Shown one piece after another: positions 43,901-49,700 of a stretch of DNA of 64,000 nucleotides (positions are counted from its first letter, which is position 1; every line of letters begins with the position of its first letter). A program made the translations under genes and the position numbers. A model generated the notes under the pieces. It saw only the letters and a program-made list of their open reading frames with translations. It was not told the DNA's origin and ran no database searches. The DNA lies in assembly GCA_039720395.1 (NCBI GenBank), contig CM077833.1, positions 15,189,133-15,253,132 on the forward strand, read 5' to 3'. The stretch comes from Liquidambar formosana (lineage: Eukaryota; Streptophyta; Magnoliopsida; Saxifragales; Altingiaceae).

Positions 43901-45161
43901 TACTTGTACACTTTAGTCCATAAAGGTCAAAATCCATGCAATTTCCTATATCCCACAAATTCAATACATCATATATACACGGAAAGCTCCTTGATACAGT
44001 TTCTGGAGTGTTTTTTGCTAACAAAATGGTGTCCCGACCCCCTTAGGGGAGCGAGAGTAATCCTTGTGGATTCACACAAAATCCCACAAACCACTCTTGC
44101 ACTGTGGAAGCCCTGGATAAACATGTTCAAGCTGAAAGAAATGGTTACCCCAACATAATGGGGTTTGAACCCAGGACCTCCCAGTTCTACAGTGTCTTGA
44201 AATGTAAAATTGTATCCGCTGGGACTGTTCGGTCATTTTTGAGAAAATGGGGGGTTTGAAATAAACTGGGTAGCTTTCACACAACTGTTAGGGAATTCCT
44301 CGGTAATGTAATCCTCTACTAGATGAACAAGGGAAAAGAAAGGAAAACAATTAAAAATTCTTAAAAAATGAAGCCAACCTCTTTTAAGCATTTCCTTTCT
44401 GTCCTATCTTCCAAGAGCCAGATGGAGCCTAATTATTCCGTTGGCTATTAATTCAATAGGTCGGTAGAGAAATGGATTGTCTACTAAATGACAATTTGAA
44501 GGAGTAGCATATATTAGAATGAGGCATCAGTCTTTAAATGGAGACTCACTTATTCTCAAAGTTGAAATGTTAAATGGCCTCCAATTTCTGATTGGTAAAC
44601 TCTGAAAATTGTTGTTTAAATGAACCACAGTGCTTTCTGAAATGATCAGATGGCTGTGTCAATACACTTTCCTCACAGGAACACCGATATTATTGTTGTG
44701 AACACTAATGACTTTACAGTATTGGCTTCTTAAATTCTTTCCCTATCTCATGGATCAGTGAAATCTCTTGTAGAGTGAGACATTTCCATGGAATTTTTTT
44801 GACTTTATTTTCTTTGATTTCCTGTTTCAGATTTTTATTTCCTGAAGTTCTCCAGAGTTCATATTTTTTGTATAAATAAAATAATTGTAAATTATGGATG
44901 TTCTCTATAATTAAAAGAAAGTTACATTTATAAACTTGACGTCATCTTACCCGAGGAAGTTATATTTAAAACTTGAGCCCCCTTCTTGAATCTTGATGCT
45001 TCTGTAGGTGCACTCTTGTGGTCTAGCTGACCACCTCATTATTTTCTCTTTGGCAGCTCCCACCAGAATCGCAAGAGCAGTTACTTCGTATGCCGGCTGA
45101 TCTGGCTGGAAGGTTGATTTCTCGCTTTGCTGCTAGGACAATCCAGAGGATTTTTTTATGA
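965..45161 (+). CDS. ABC1K3: ABC1-family atypical protein kinase, plastid, ABC1K3-like (21 exons, 722 aa)
   Basis: Joined exons: 965-1366, 7513-7557, 11641-11679, 16440-16610, 16728-16880, 17167-17202, 19341-19384, 21755-21845, 24163-24204, 24318-24426, 32080-32194, 32290-32339, 32615-32693, 34393-34443, 34592-34733, 34886-34930, 38504-38608, 38713-38754, 39954-40136, 41331-41450, 45057-45161. Every intron is GT-AG, all phases agree, and the total is 2169 nt. ABC1/UbiB-type kinases of this group sit in chloroplast plastoglobules and affect prenylquinone and tocopherol metabolism (family knowledge). Visible landmarks: a basic Ser/Pro-rich N-terminus, KIAQ at 153-156 (the usual motif is KxGQ), the alanine-rich loop AAAS at 213-216, VAVK with Lys235, HADPHPGN with Asp360 and Asn365, and DFG at 378-380. 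The C-terminal 340 residues are the plant extension. ABC1 identity is secure; the K3 subtype is inferred from overall length and the C-terminal part. Confidence 0.93.
2277..2331 (+). repeat. Poly-C followed by poly-A run
   Basis: About 20 C are followed by about 33 A inside intron 1. Similar C/A or G runs occur near 11840-11884, 19976-20000 and 38282-38300. Long homopolymers like these make exact base counts unreliable. Confidence 0.9.
3680..5361 (-). mobile_element. L1-type non-LTR retrotransposon fragment with an internal direct duplication
   Basis: Read on the minus strand, the part near 4010-3680 gives broken frames with segments such as [13 protein letters not shown] and, in shifted frames, a Cys-rich stretch and VIDLLYGWW. 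These resemble the zinc-binding region downstream of plant L1-type reverse transcriptases. The stretch from about 3912 to 4638 is repeated directly as about 4642-5361, with many substitutions and small indels between the copies. No intact reverse transcriptase is present, so this is a dead fragment in intron 1. The family call comes from pattern recognition of the degraded protein. Confidence 0.6.
5583..5957 (+). mobile_element. TRIM retrotransposon copy 1 (complete, 375 bp)
   Basis: The 5' LTR is 5583-5696 and the 3' LTR 5844-5957. Both are 114 bp, start TGTTGGGAAGT and end GGAAACTTAACA. The primer-binding site TGGTATCAGAGC (5697-5708), complementary to the initiator Met-tRNA 3' end, follows the 5' LTR directly. 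A purine tract (ATGAGGGAGAG) precedes the 3' LTR. The interior is only about 147 bp and codes for nothing, as expected of a TRIM. Flanking 5-mers atttg/atgtg look like a decayed target duplication. It lies in intron 1 of the kinase gene in sense orientation. Confidence 0.9.
6882..6933. repeat. (TA)n microsatellite
   Basis: About 50 bases of alternating TA directly adjoin the left end of TRIM copy 2, whose TATAT target duplication lies within it. Confidence 0.95.
6934..7264 (+). mobile_element. TRIM retrotransposon copy 2 (complete, 331 bp)
   Basis: The 5' LTR is 6934-7046, the primer-binding site TGGTATTAGAGC is 7047-7058, a purine tract lies near 7142-7152 and the 3' LTR is 7153-7264. The 5-bp target duplication TATAT is at 6929-6933 and 7265-7269. 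The LTRs belong to the same family as copy 1 but to a variant with ATCGAGTTAAACATGTC in the middle. The first base of the 5' LTR is C instead of T. Confidence 0.9.
8200..8230. repeat. Poly-T tract
   Basis: A run of about 31 T inside intron 2, followed by GGGATAAGAAGTGG. It may be the tail of an old retroelement on the minus strand, but no body can be identified. Confidence 0.7.
8382..8670. repeat. Complex CA / TATACATA microsatellite
   Basis: Three rounds of (CA)n, ATACATAC-type and (TA)n blocks alternate over about 290 bases, ending in (TA)15. The long open frames in this stretch (tyrosine, valine and cysteine repeats) are translations of the microsatellite and are not genes. Confidence 0.95.
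11830..12150 (-). mobile_element. L1-type element fragment, RNase H C-terminal part
   Basis: The minus-strand frame contains [19 protein letters not shown]. This resembles the end of the RNase H domain of plant L1-type elements, where an aromatic residue, Asn/Arg and VADxLAK recur. The frame runs into a poly-T and poly-G tract at 11840-11884. The fragment is short and lies in intron 3. Confidence 0.45.
12623..12976 (-). mobile_element. Possible Copia pol linker fragment
   Basis: A 117-codon minus-strand frame contains [13 protein letters not shown]. This is similar to the KxRSLxxIY linker that precedes reverse transcriptase in Copia polyproteins. Nothing else supports the call, so it may be coincidence. 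Confidence 0.25.
13557..13810. repeat. Direct repeat of about 75 bp
   Basis: A phrase beginning near 13565 (aaataaattgagaaattgaaggagg) recurs near 13742 with about 85 percent identity. An (AAT)n tract at about 13715-13732 lies between the copies. It sits in intron 3. Confidence 0.6.
14052..15445 (-). repeat. Dispersed repeat, copy A (inverted relative to 35392-36340)
   Basis: Long stretches match the reverse complement of 35392-36340: the AAGCTTTATCCCCAAGCTTA block at 14255-14275, the block around 15310-15350 with TCTAAGGCCTCTAAGTCACT, and the end with TTTACGTGGAAAACC at 14097-14111. No protein is recognisable. It probably derives from a non-coding or LARD-like LTR element. Copy A is interrupted by the MITE at 14303-14732. 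Confidence 0.7.
14303..14732. mobile_element. MITE with AG/CT-rich terminal inverted repeats (430 bp)
   Basis: The ends are GCTATGTATGAATTGAGAG and the inverted CTCTCAATCCATACATAGC. The flanks are CTAAG at 14298-14302 and 14733-14737, a perfect 5-bp duplication. The related repeat copy at about 36100 lacks the insert and shows the uninterrupted sequence, which confirms both borders. The interior is almost entirely GAGAAA-type on the left and TTCTCT-type on the right. Confidence 0.8.
16440..16880 (+). CDS. ABC1K3: ABC1K exons 4 and 5: alanine-rich loop and ATP-binding lysine
   Basis: Exon 4 (16440-16610) encodes residues 163-219, starting [15 protein letters not shown] and ending [10 protein letters not shown], the alanine-rich loop that replaces the glycine-rich loop in ABC1 kinases. 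Exon 5 (16728-16880) encodes residues 220-270 and contains [10 protein letters not shown] with Lys235, the VAIK-type lysine. A 117-base intron separates them, the second shortest in the gene. Confidence 0.95.
17340..17549 (-). mobile_element. TRIM copy 3 (partial, minus strand)
   Basis: Read on the minus strand: the primer site TGGTATTAGAGC (17549-17538), the usual interior with the motif GTGACAGGCCTG, a G-rich purine tract (from 17460 to 17447), and a 3' LTR starting TGTTGGAATATACCAC at 17446. The LTR is truncated and rearranged toward 17340, with the phrase atatcaaa repeated. The 5' LTR is missing. Confidence 0.75.
23086..23710. mobile_element. Stowaway-like MITE with internal insertion (625 bp)
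   Basis: The left end CTCTCTCCGTTCTTAATTGA and right end GAAGAACGGAGGCAG are inverted versions of the CTCCCTCCGT terminus typical of Stowaway elements. TA dinucleotides flank both sides (23084-23085, 23711-23712). The middle (about 23143-23500) is a second structure with inverted GGAGGAGCTCCTCC-type blocks, probably nested. It lies in intron 8 of the kinase gene. Confidence 0.7.
24318..24426 (+). CDS. ABC1K3: ABC1K exon 10: catalytic loop
   Basis: Encodes residues 342-377 plus the first base of codon 378. It contains [14 protein letters not shown], the ABC1 form of the kinase catalytic loop, with Asp360 as presumed catalytic base and Asn365 for metal binding. The acceptor is GTACAG and the donor TTAG|GTATTC. 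The following intron is the largest in the gene (7653 bases) and is packed with nested mobile elements. Confidence 0.94.
24647..25324 (+). mobile_element. TRIM copy 4: tandem array of four LTRs and three interiors
   Basis: LTR1 is 24647-24742, followed by the primer site TGGTATCAGAGC. LTR2 begins at 24860 and is truncated near 24925. LTR3 is 24995-25106, followed by the primer-site variant CGGTATCAAAGC. LTR4 is 25214-25324. Purine tracts (GAGGGGGCG, AAGGGGGAG, AAGGGGGAG) precede LTR2, LTR3 and LTR4. Outer flanks ttatg/tcatg match at 4 of 5 bases. LTR1-2 resemble the copy-1 variant and LTR3-4 the copy-2 variant, so the array mixes two subfamilies. It lies in intron 10. Confidence 0.85.
25573..26433. 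repeat. AT-rich repeat with GTGCATTGCACGTG end and internal duplication
   Basis: It begins ACTAGATATAGCACACGTGCATTGCACGTG, read here in two parts: ACTAGATATAGCACACG then TGCATTGCACGTG. The phrase ataggtagtatagat occurs at about 25967-25981 and again near 26420-26434. Between them, a unit of about 115 bp (GAATTATAGTTTCTGTTT...GTTTTATAT) is present twice (about 26106 and 26226). A similar GCATTGCACGTGGAAG phrase occurs near 12889. It is probably a DNA transposon derivative; the family is not recognised. Confidence 0.45.
27538..27720 (+). mobile_element. tRNA-derived SINE, Au-like
   Basis: The 5' part contains a tRNA-like region with a B-box-like AGGTTCAAGTTTTGAG. The 3' part, with TAAGGTTAGGACTATATCTA and CCTTCCTAGAACCCCGC, matches the layout of the plant Au/TS-type SINE body (AAGGCTGCGTAC...CCCCAGACCCC). 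The match is by recollection of the family pattern and is diverged. Confidence 0.5.
27989..28170 (-). mobile_element. TRIM copy 5 (partial, minus strand)
   Basis: The LTR is 27989-28084 (forward TGTTGAGTTTCCAACC...GACTTCCCAATG). It is followed by CTCCCCCTCACGTG, the inverted purine tract, and part of the interior with GGGCCTATCACATGGACAAC. No primer site or second LTR is seen before the (TA) tract at 28185. Confidence 0.75.
28203..28320 (+). mobile_element. tRNA-like SINE with T-rich tail
   Basis: TTGGTGCAATGGTATAAG supplies an A-box-like TGGTGCAATGG, and AAGGTTCAAGTCTTGAGAG supplies a B box about 40 bases later. This is pol III internal-promoter spacing. A T run of about 25 follows. Related to the element at 27538 through the phrase GGTTCAAGT(C/T)TTGAGAGT. 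Confidence 0.5.
28868..28941 (-). repeat. Short LTR-like terminal repeat, second family, copy 1
   Basis: Begins TGTTAACTTACTAACTC and ends GGCTTTAACA (74 bp). It matches 31434-31511 at most positions, with the same TG...CA ends and the shared AAGCC(C/G)AAGTT and TATATCAAA phrases. The Copia remnant lies between the two copies. It may be one end of an outer nested element. Confidence 0.5.
28968..31323 (+). mobile_element. Deleted Copia-type LTR retrotransposon with nested TRIM
   Basis: Left LTR about 28987-29727; primer site TGGTATCAAAGC at 29730-29741; remnant interior 29742-30052; right LTR about 30072-31323, interrupted by the TRIM at 30706-31022. The LTRs share long stretches, for example the CCTAAGT..CCAAAGTGTACT block (29242 and 30371) and the ends TTCCTTGTTCACC...CACAACA. 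The interior keeps a gag-like phrase, FYNGRGNFI, typical of the start of Copia Gag; everything else of gag-pol is gone. A purine motif AAGGTGGAGAAT precedes both LTRs. It lies in intron 10. Confidence 0.7.
30706..31022 (-). mobile_element. TRIM copy 6 (complete, minus strand, 317 bp)
   Basis: The LTRs are 30706-30810 and 30918-31022 (105 bp each). Between them, the forward-strand GCTCTGATATCA (30906-30917) is the inverted primer site next to the right LTR, and the inverted purine tract CTCCCACTCCC lies next to the left LTR. Flanks cctag/cctaa are a near-perfect 5-bp target duplication. It is inserted in the right LTR of the Copia remnant, so it is younger than that element. Confidence 0.88.
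31422..31525 (-). repeat. Short LTR-like terminal repeat, second family, copy 2, with primer site and purine tract
   Basis: The 78-bp LTR-like block is 31434-31511 (TGTTAACTTGCCAACTT...GACTTTAACA). On its left is GCTCTGATACCA (31422-31433), the inverted Met-tRNA primer site. On its right is ACCCCACCCCCC, an inverted purine tract. It therefore has a primer site on one side and a polypurine tract on the other, as an internal LTR of a tandem array would. Confidence 0.5.
32080..32194 (+). CDS. ABC1K3: ABC1K exon 11: DFG segment
   Basis: Starts in phase 1 and completes Asp378 of DFGMMGEF, the metal-binding DFG motif. It continues through the helix [19 protein letters not shown] to Gly416, which is split across the intron. 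The next exon (32290-32339) follows after only 95 bases, the shortest intron of the gene, and restores the frame as [12 protein letters not shown]. Confidence 0.93.
34941..34993. repeat. (TC)n microsatellite
   Basis: About 26 TC units start right after the GT donor of exon 16 (34886-34930) and begin only about 17 bases into intron 16. Its pyrimidine-rich sequence could interfere with local splice-site choice, though this is speculative. Confidence 0.95.
35392..36340 (+). repeat. Dispersed repeat, copy B (inverted relative to 14052-15445)
   Basis: Reverse-complement counterpart of copy A, without the MITE. It includes TCTTGTGCTACAATGAAGTTG at the left, AGTGACTTAGAGGCCTTAGA (35486-35505) and AAGCTTGGGGATAAAGCTT (36135-36153). 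No coding capacity. It lies in intron 16 of the kinase gene, about 20 kb from copy A in the same primary transcript. Confidence 0.7.
36604..37720. repeat. Diverged inverted repeat of about 230 bp arms
   Basis: The left arm, about 36604-36835, contains CATGCCTCTCACATG, AGGAGAACAGGTCC and ACCATCGGAGTTATC. Its reverse complement, clearly diverged, is about 37480-37720, with CATGTGAGAGGCATG at 37643-37657 and GATAACTCTGGTGGTTGC at 37481-37498. The central 640 bp are unrelated AT-rich DNA. It may be two opposite copies of one element or the ends of a larger fold-back transposon. It lies in intron 16. Confidence 0.6.
39284..39600. mobile_element. Palindromic (fold-back) MITE, about 317 bp
   Basis: The two halves are near-perfect reverse complements: ACAAATTCTTACACAA... 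at the left and ...TTGTGTAAGAATTTGTG at the right. Both arms carry CCCACCGTTGGATTAGA in inverted orientation. The turn lies near 39440. The sequence is related to the MITE at 57669-58057. Here it sits in intron 18 of the kinase gene and would form a long hairpin in the pre-mRNA. Confidence 0.8.
41630..41738 (+). mobile_element. TRIM copy 7 (solo LTR)
   Basis: A single LTR beginning TGTTGGGAAACCTCACATCC and ending GGTTTGGAAACTTA. It has no primer site or interior next to it. ATGTT occurs on both sides (41625-41629 and 41739-41743), consistent with a target duplication. Solo LTRs arise by LTR-LTR recombination. It lies in the last intron. Confidence 0.8.
41925..43728. mobile_element. Mutator-like element (MULE), non-autonomous, 1.8 kb
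   Basis: The left end GTGTAAAATACATCTACACC and the inverted right end GGTGTAGATGTATTTTACCC form terminal inverted repeats that can be followed for about 80-100 bases. Flanks ATAATCATA (41916-41924) and ATCATCATA (43729-43737) are a 9-bp target duplication with one mismatch, the size typical of MULEs. No transposase is present. The interior is GC-richer than the surroundings and holds three tandem units (42632-43460). It lies in the last intron of the kinase gene. Confidence 0.85.
42632..43460. repeat. Three tandem units of about 275-295 bp inside the MULE
   Basis: Unit starts are near 42632, 42926 and 43200, marked by GATCT(G/A)CCTCACCCAAAACC. Each unit has ACCCCAACTTCAATT, an A/T-rich run, TGGCCATCCCAATAATCCCC, an A-run and (GAA)n. 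The second and third units are closer to each other than to the first, for example in GCCGGCGACACC. Confidence 0.85.
45057..45161 (+). CDS. ABC1K3: ABC1K exon 21: C-terminus and stop
   Basis: Encodes the last 34 residues, beginning [16 protein letters not shown] and ending RTIQRIFL before TGA at 45159-45161. It follows a 3606-base intron that carries a MULE. Confidence 0.92.
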   Translation, partial: LPPESQEQLLRMPADLAGRLISRFAARTIQRIFL

Positions 45162-46771
45162 TGAATAATCTAAATGAATTATCAGAGCAATCTTAAGGGG
45201 GTTGGTATGCTCCTCTCTACGACTCAATGCCATGGCTCGATGTTTTGTAACTTAAACCTCATATAGCACATACAAATAGGATTTTTGAAAACCAGGCCTT
45301 GGTGGGTTTACATACGTTAAAATTTTTCTGAAAACAGGTAAACTTTTGGTGCACTCAAATACATGTATATTGATCAATATCATTTTTAACATTTAAGCTA
45401 GCTGCATAGAGTAGACAACGCCAGACAAGGAAACTTGATGTTCAAAATGCCTATAGAAAGATTTAAGATATTTCTGAGCACTATCAAAGTGAACTTTCTG
45501 GAAATTTCCAGTACTTTGTTGCAGATAGTTCCAAGTATTCTGGTAATGAAGTGACTTTTTGAGTGACATGAATGCTACTATGCGTTTCTAGCTTGGTGCC
45601 CAGAAAACTCGCTAAGATCTGAAGTGCCATTGGAACCTGGAAATGTTATGTATGCATGTATAGACACATGGATATTTCTATGAAATCTTAAAAATGTCGC
45701 ATCAATTTTAATCAACATTAATTCATGCAGTAGTTGGGGAGAGGATTTTCAATCCAGCATGATGTCCTGAGTTCAGGAGACTGGAACGTGCAACCAAAAG
45801 AAAGAACAGCTCTTAGGTGCCATAACAAGGTGCAAGCCTGGGAGTGCAAGCAGCACCAAACGATACATGAGTTAGGGAAAGAATTCAACCTGCAATTTAG
45901 GCCAAACCAGACCCCTCACGAGATCAAATGAATCTAATTTATAAATCTGCGGAATGAGAAAAGAAAAAAGAACTAAAAAGGATTGTGTTAGTGAGTTACT
46001 GTTGAAATGAATAGGTGAGGTGGTTCAGCCAATAGAAAAACAAAGAATTAACCAATTCAAAAAAAAAAAATTTATAGCTTTTCAATCAAGTGTGAGTGTA
46101 ATCAACTTATCGGATAATTACATGAGTTCAAGAAAATGGTGGAATAGGATCAGCTGGTGGTTGCAAATATAACAACAATATTTCCTCTCAAATCAAATGA
46201 CAGCAATGGTTGATTGGGTTTGGGCAAACCTGGTCACCTAAAATGGTACTAATTGATGGCTAGACCAATAATAACGTTTCTTTCTTGCACCACTGCTATA
46301 AGTGTGCACGCTTTTTCCACCTCCGGTAATGGCCAGGATTTTACTCCGTTGGCACGGTGTTAAGGCGTGCACGCTGAGTGAAGCTTATATATATATATAT
46401 ATATACACAATAATATGTTAGCAAATTCTGTCGGTGCATTCCAATCCCTTCTTCAGTAATCAATGTATTCTCTTTCCTTACAAAAATAAATGGCCACGAC
46501 AAAAATTCTTGAACTACCTCAAGATGACTTAAGAGTTGCACAATTCAGACTAAAAGAAATATATGAAATAGATAATTGAGACTTTATTTCATCTGTACAT
46601 CTGATGAGAGTATGCGACAACTCAGACCAAAAGAACCACTTCTTTAAATTTCTGGTTCCTATTGGTGAGTATACATTGACACTTTCTATTAACTGGAAAA
46701 AAAAAATTAAGAACATTGAGATTACAATAAATAAAGAAGAAACAAAACAAACAAAAACTGAGGTTGGAAAA
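45162..46771. other. Convergent intergenic region between the two genes
   Basis: About 1.6 kb between two stop codons, so it must hold both 3' untranslated regions and poly-A sites. AT-rich, with a (TA)n tract at 46387-46405. No further gene seen. Confidence 0.8.
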
Positions 46772-49700
46772 TTACGGAAACATTCTGATGGAGATGCCAT
46801 TGTTGCCCCTCAGAAAGTTCTCAATTTGTACGAGTGTCTGCCAAATGTCAAATCAAGTCAATTAAGCTGTAAAATTAAACATTAGAAATACACGTTTCTT
46901 CATTTTTTTCTCTCTTCTATCTTATTCCTTAGCCAAAAAAATAAAAAATAATAGCCAAGCAGGGTTGGAGCTCCATGAATTAACCCACGTGGATGCCTTT
47001 TTGAATGGTTTTTTTTTCCCTTTTTTTTTTTTTTTTTTTTTTGATATAAATGGAAAAATAAAAAGCAGAGGCTAAGACAAGGATGATAACAGACCTCGAT
47101 TGCTATAGCTGTTGCTGTGATATCGGATAAATCTTCGATTCCAGCCTTGGCTGCCATATCTGAAAAGTGAAAAAGGTTCAACAATATCAACATTTATGCA
47201 TAATCCACATAATAAAACACACATGCATCAAAGACCTTCCATGTGGCAATGATCTAGGTTGTGGGTATCCAAACCAATTTAGTGACAACAATGCAAGTGT
47301 TCTCCTAGCCTTAAAATGCTGCTCCAACTGTTTGGTACAAGTAGTGCAGAAGGCACAACACAAGGAAGCAAGATAGCTCCCCACGAATGGAACCAACTGG
47401 AAAGTTGCTCCAAACATCAGTCGCCAATTTTAAGCAGCAAAATATCATAGTCTCACGTCTCATCTTACTGATGACAAATTTCAAATACACTTGATGCTGT
47501 TTGGTACATTCTGGCTGTGGATTAAAACACTGTAGCCAAATTCGACACTTCCAAGAAAAGTAGAGGAATCCAAAATGCGGCCCATGCACAGAATAGGCTG
47601 GCCGCACCCCCATTTGCTTCATTTTGTGCATTACATCAACAATAATTTCAACACAAACATGAAAGCAGGAGTTCTTTTGGAGTCACTTCCAGAATCCACT
47701 TTTCCTGGCAATGATAAAAGCAACCATGATAACAGAAGAAGAAGAAGAAGAAGACAAGACAATAAAGTAGTCTATGCCTATGAGAAGACATACGTTGAAG
47801 AGAAACTGTAACATCAGCTCTGGCGTAAGCTTCAACTCTCTTTTTCGAAAGAGTGAACAGTCCTACAAAAGCCTGCAGGAAGATGTGAAGAATTAAGTGT
47901 CAAAACCAATAAAGAAATTTTGGATAACTTCTTAACTGGAGCCTATAATAACTAGCCTATGAAATGCTGGACAAATTATCCTGGTGGACGGGCGTTCAGA
48001 ATGATCGAACTGACAGTTACCTTTGTATAAGGATCGCCCGATTCAAAATGCAAAAGAGGGCGAGAATCAGTTCCTACAGCAGCAATTCTCCTTGCCAAGG
48101 CATCCAGAGGTACATTCTATAAAGACAGAGATCCCTTGCTTCATATATTTCCTGAAAATGTAAGAAACAATCATGGAGCTCATTACAACTGAGAAATATA
48201 ATATAACGTTACATATAATAAGAGAAAGCAATGATTATTATATATCTATTGATAGCCCCACCATACCAGTTAACAGGACGAACCACTGCACCACCACCTG
48301 TGGCAACAACTTGCTGGGGCATTAAAGACAACTTCCGCAATGCCTCACTCTGAAAAAGAAGAGAAACCATTAGTTTGCTTCCAATAAATATAGAAAAAAT
48401 TCATTATTAGAACGTTCACTGTAGATTAAAACTATACATATGAATGATTGTTTATCACAAAAACAAAATGCTAGCCAGTTAACATAGGTGGTGACTATAT
48501 CGCTGACCCTTAAGAAATGACTCTTTAGCTGAGGGAGACGGGATACTTGCCCAAAAGTTGTCTACACATGCCCATCCCAATATGTGCTTCAAACTATTGT
48601 CTGTCAGAGATCCTCAAATTGTCTAAGCACCCATTTTATAAATCTTGTTATTTGAAAATATTTATATGCCTTTCCTTTAACATTATCCCCATATAGATAC
48701 AATCCTATTGGATGAATTCATCAGGAAAGATCAGTTGATAAGAAAAATCTATATGATTAATTTAAGCTCAAGCAATAGCAATTTAATTTTCAAGGTAAAT
48801 TATAGAGACCTCCCATGTGGTAAGTCCAAATACAGCCCCATCTATTTTTTGAAATTACACTGACCTCTCCTCTGCTTCACTTGTCAAGAACAGATTCCAT
48901 CAACCAACCGTTACTCTCTTGGATGGAAAACACTGATGTCAGCTATTATTTTTTTTTTATAATGCCTATTTTTCCCTTACCAAAGGGACCATAAGGTTAA
49001 TTTTTCCCCTCATGACAAAGGAATGTTGTTCATATTGGTGACTACTGTAAATAAACCTTTTAAAATTATTATATATGCAGCTAAAAAAGCATTCTGAATT
49101 TCAGTAAACTGATCTTTGCTACAGTAATTAAAATAAAATAAAAAATAGAAAGAAAAATCGAGAATCAATCATAAACATGGATATTTCATCATTGAATTCT
49201 AAGTCTTCTAACACAGGCATCCAACTTTGATTTCAAAATATATGCCTTGGGTCTCTATTTTTTCAACAAACTAAAGAAAGACGAATTTTTTACAATGACA
49301 ACAATATAGATAGGAAGTTGTAGCTGAAGGGGGGCAAAAAAAGAGGCTAGAGCTAATACTTAATAAAATAGTAGAGTTTCCAAGGTGAGCAGTAATGCAA
49401 CTAGTGTAGCACATTACAGAGAAAATGGACATTGTGATCATAACAAATTACTGATAGATATCTCAACATGCAAACAAAGATATTGAGAATATCATCAACA
49501 CATTGACAAATTGTCAAGATGTATCTAATTAAGTTGATAGACATTTTGGCAGTTTGGAACATTAGTTCAGATTTCAATCAACACCCTTAAATATTGTATA
49601 TATCAACATGCTGATTGATACTAAAACTACTAATGAAATGTATACTTATGATAGAAACATGAAACATAAAAACCGTAATGTTATAAAAGAGAATAATAAG

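Noticed and set aside
46604..46885. Plus-strand 93-codon frame
   Set aside because: It lies antisense to the last shikimate kinase exon and its 3' flank, with no recognised domain.
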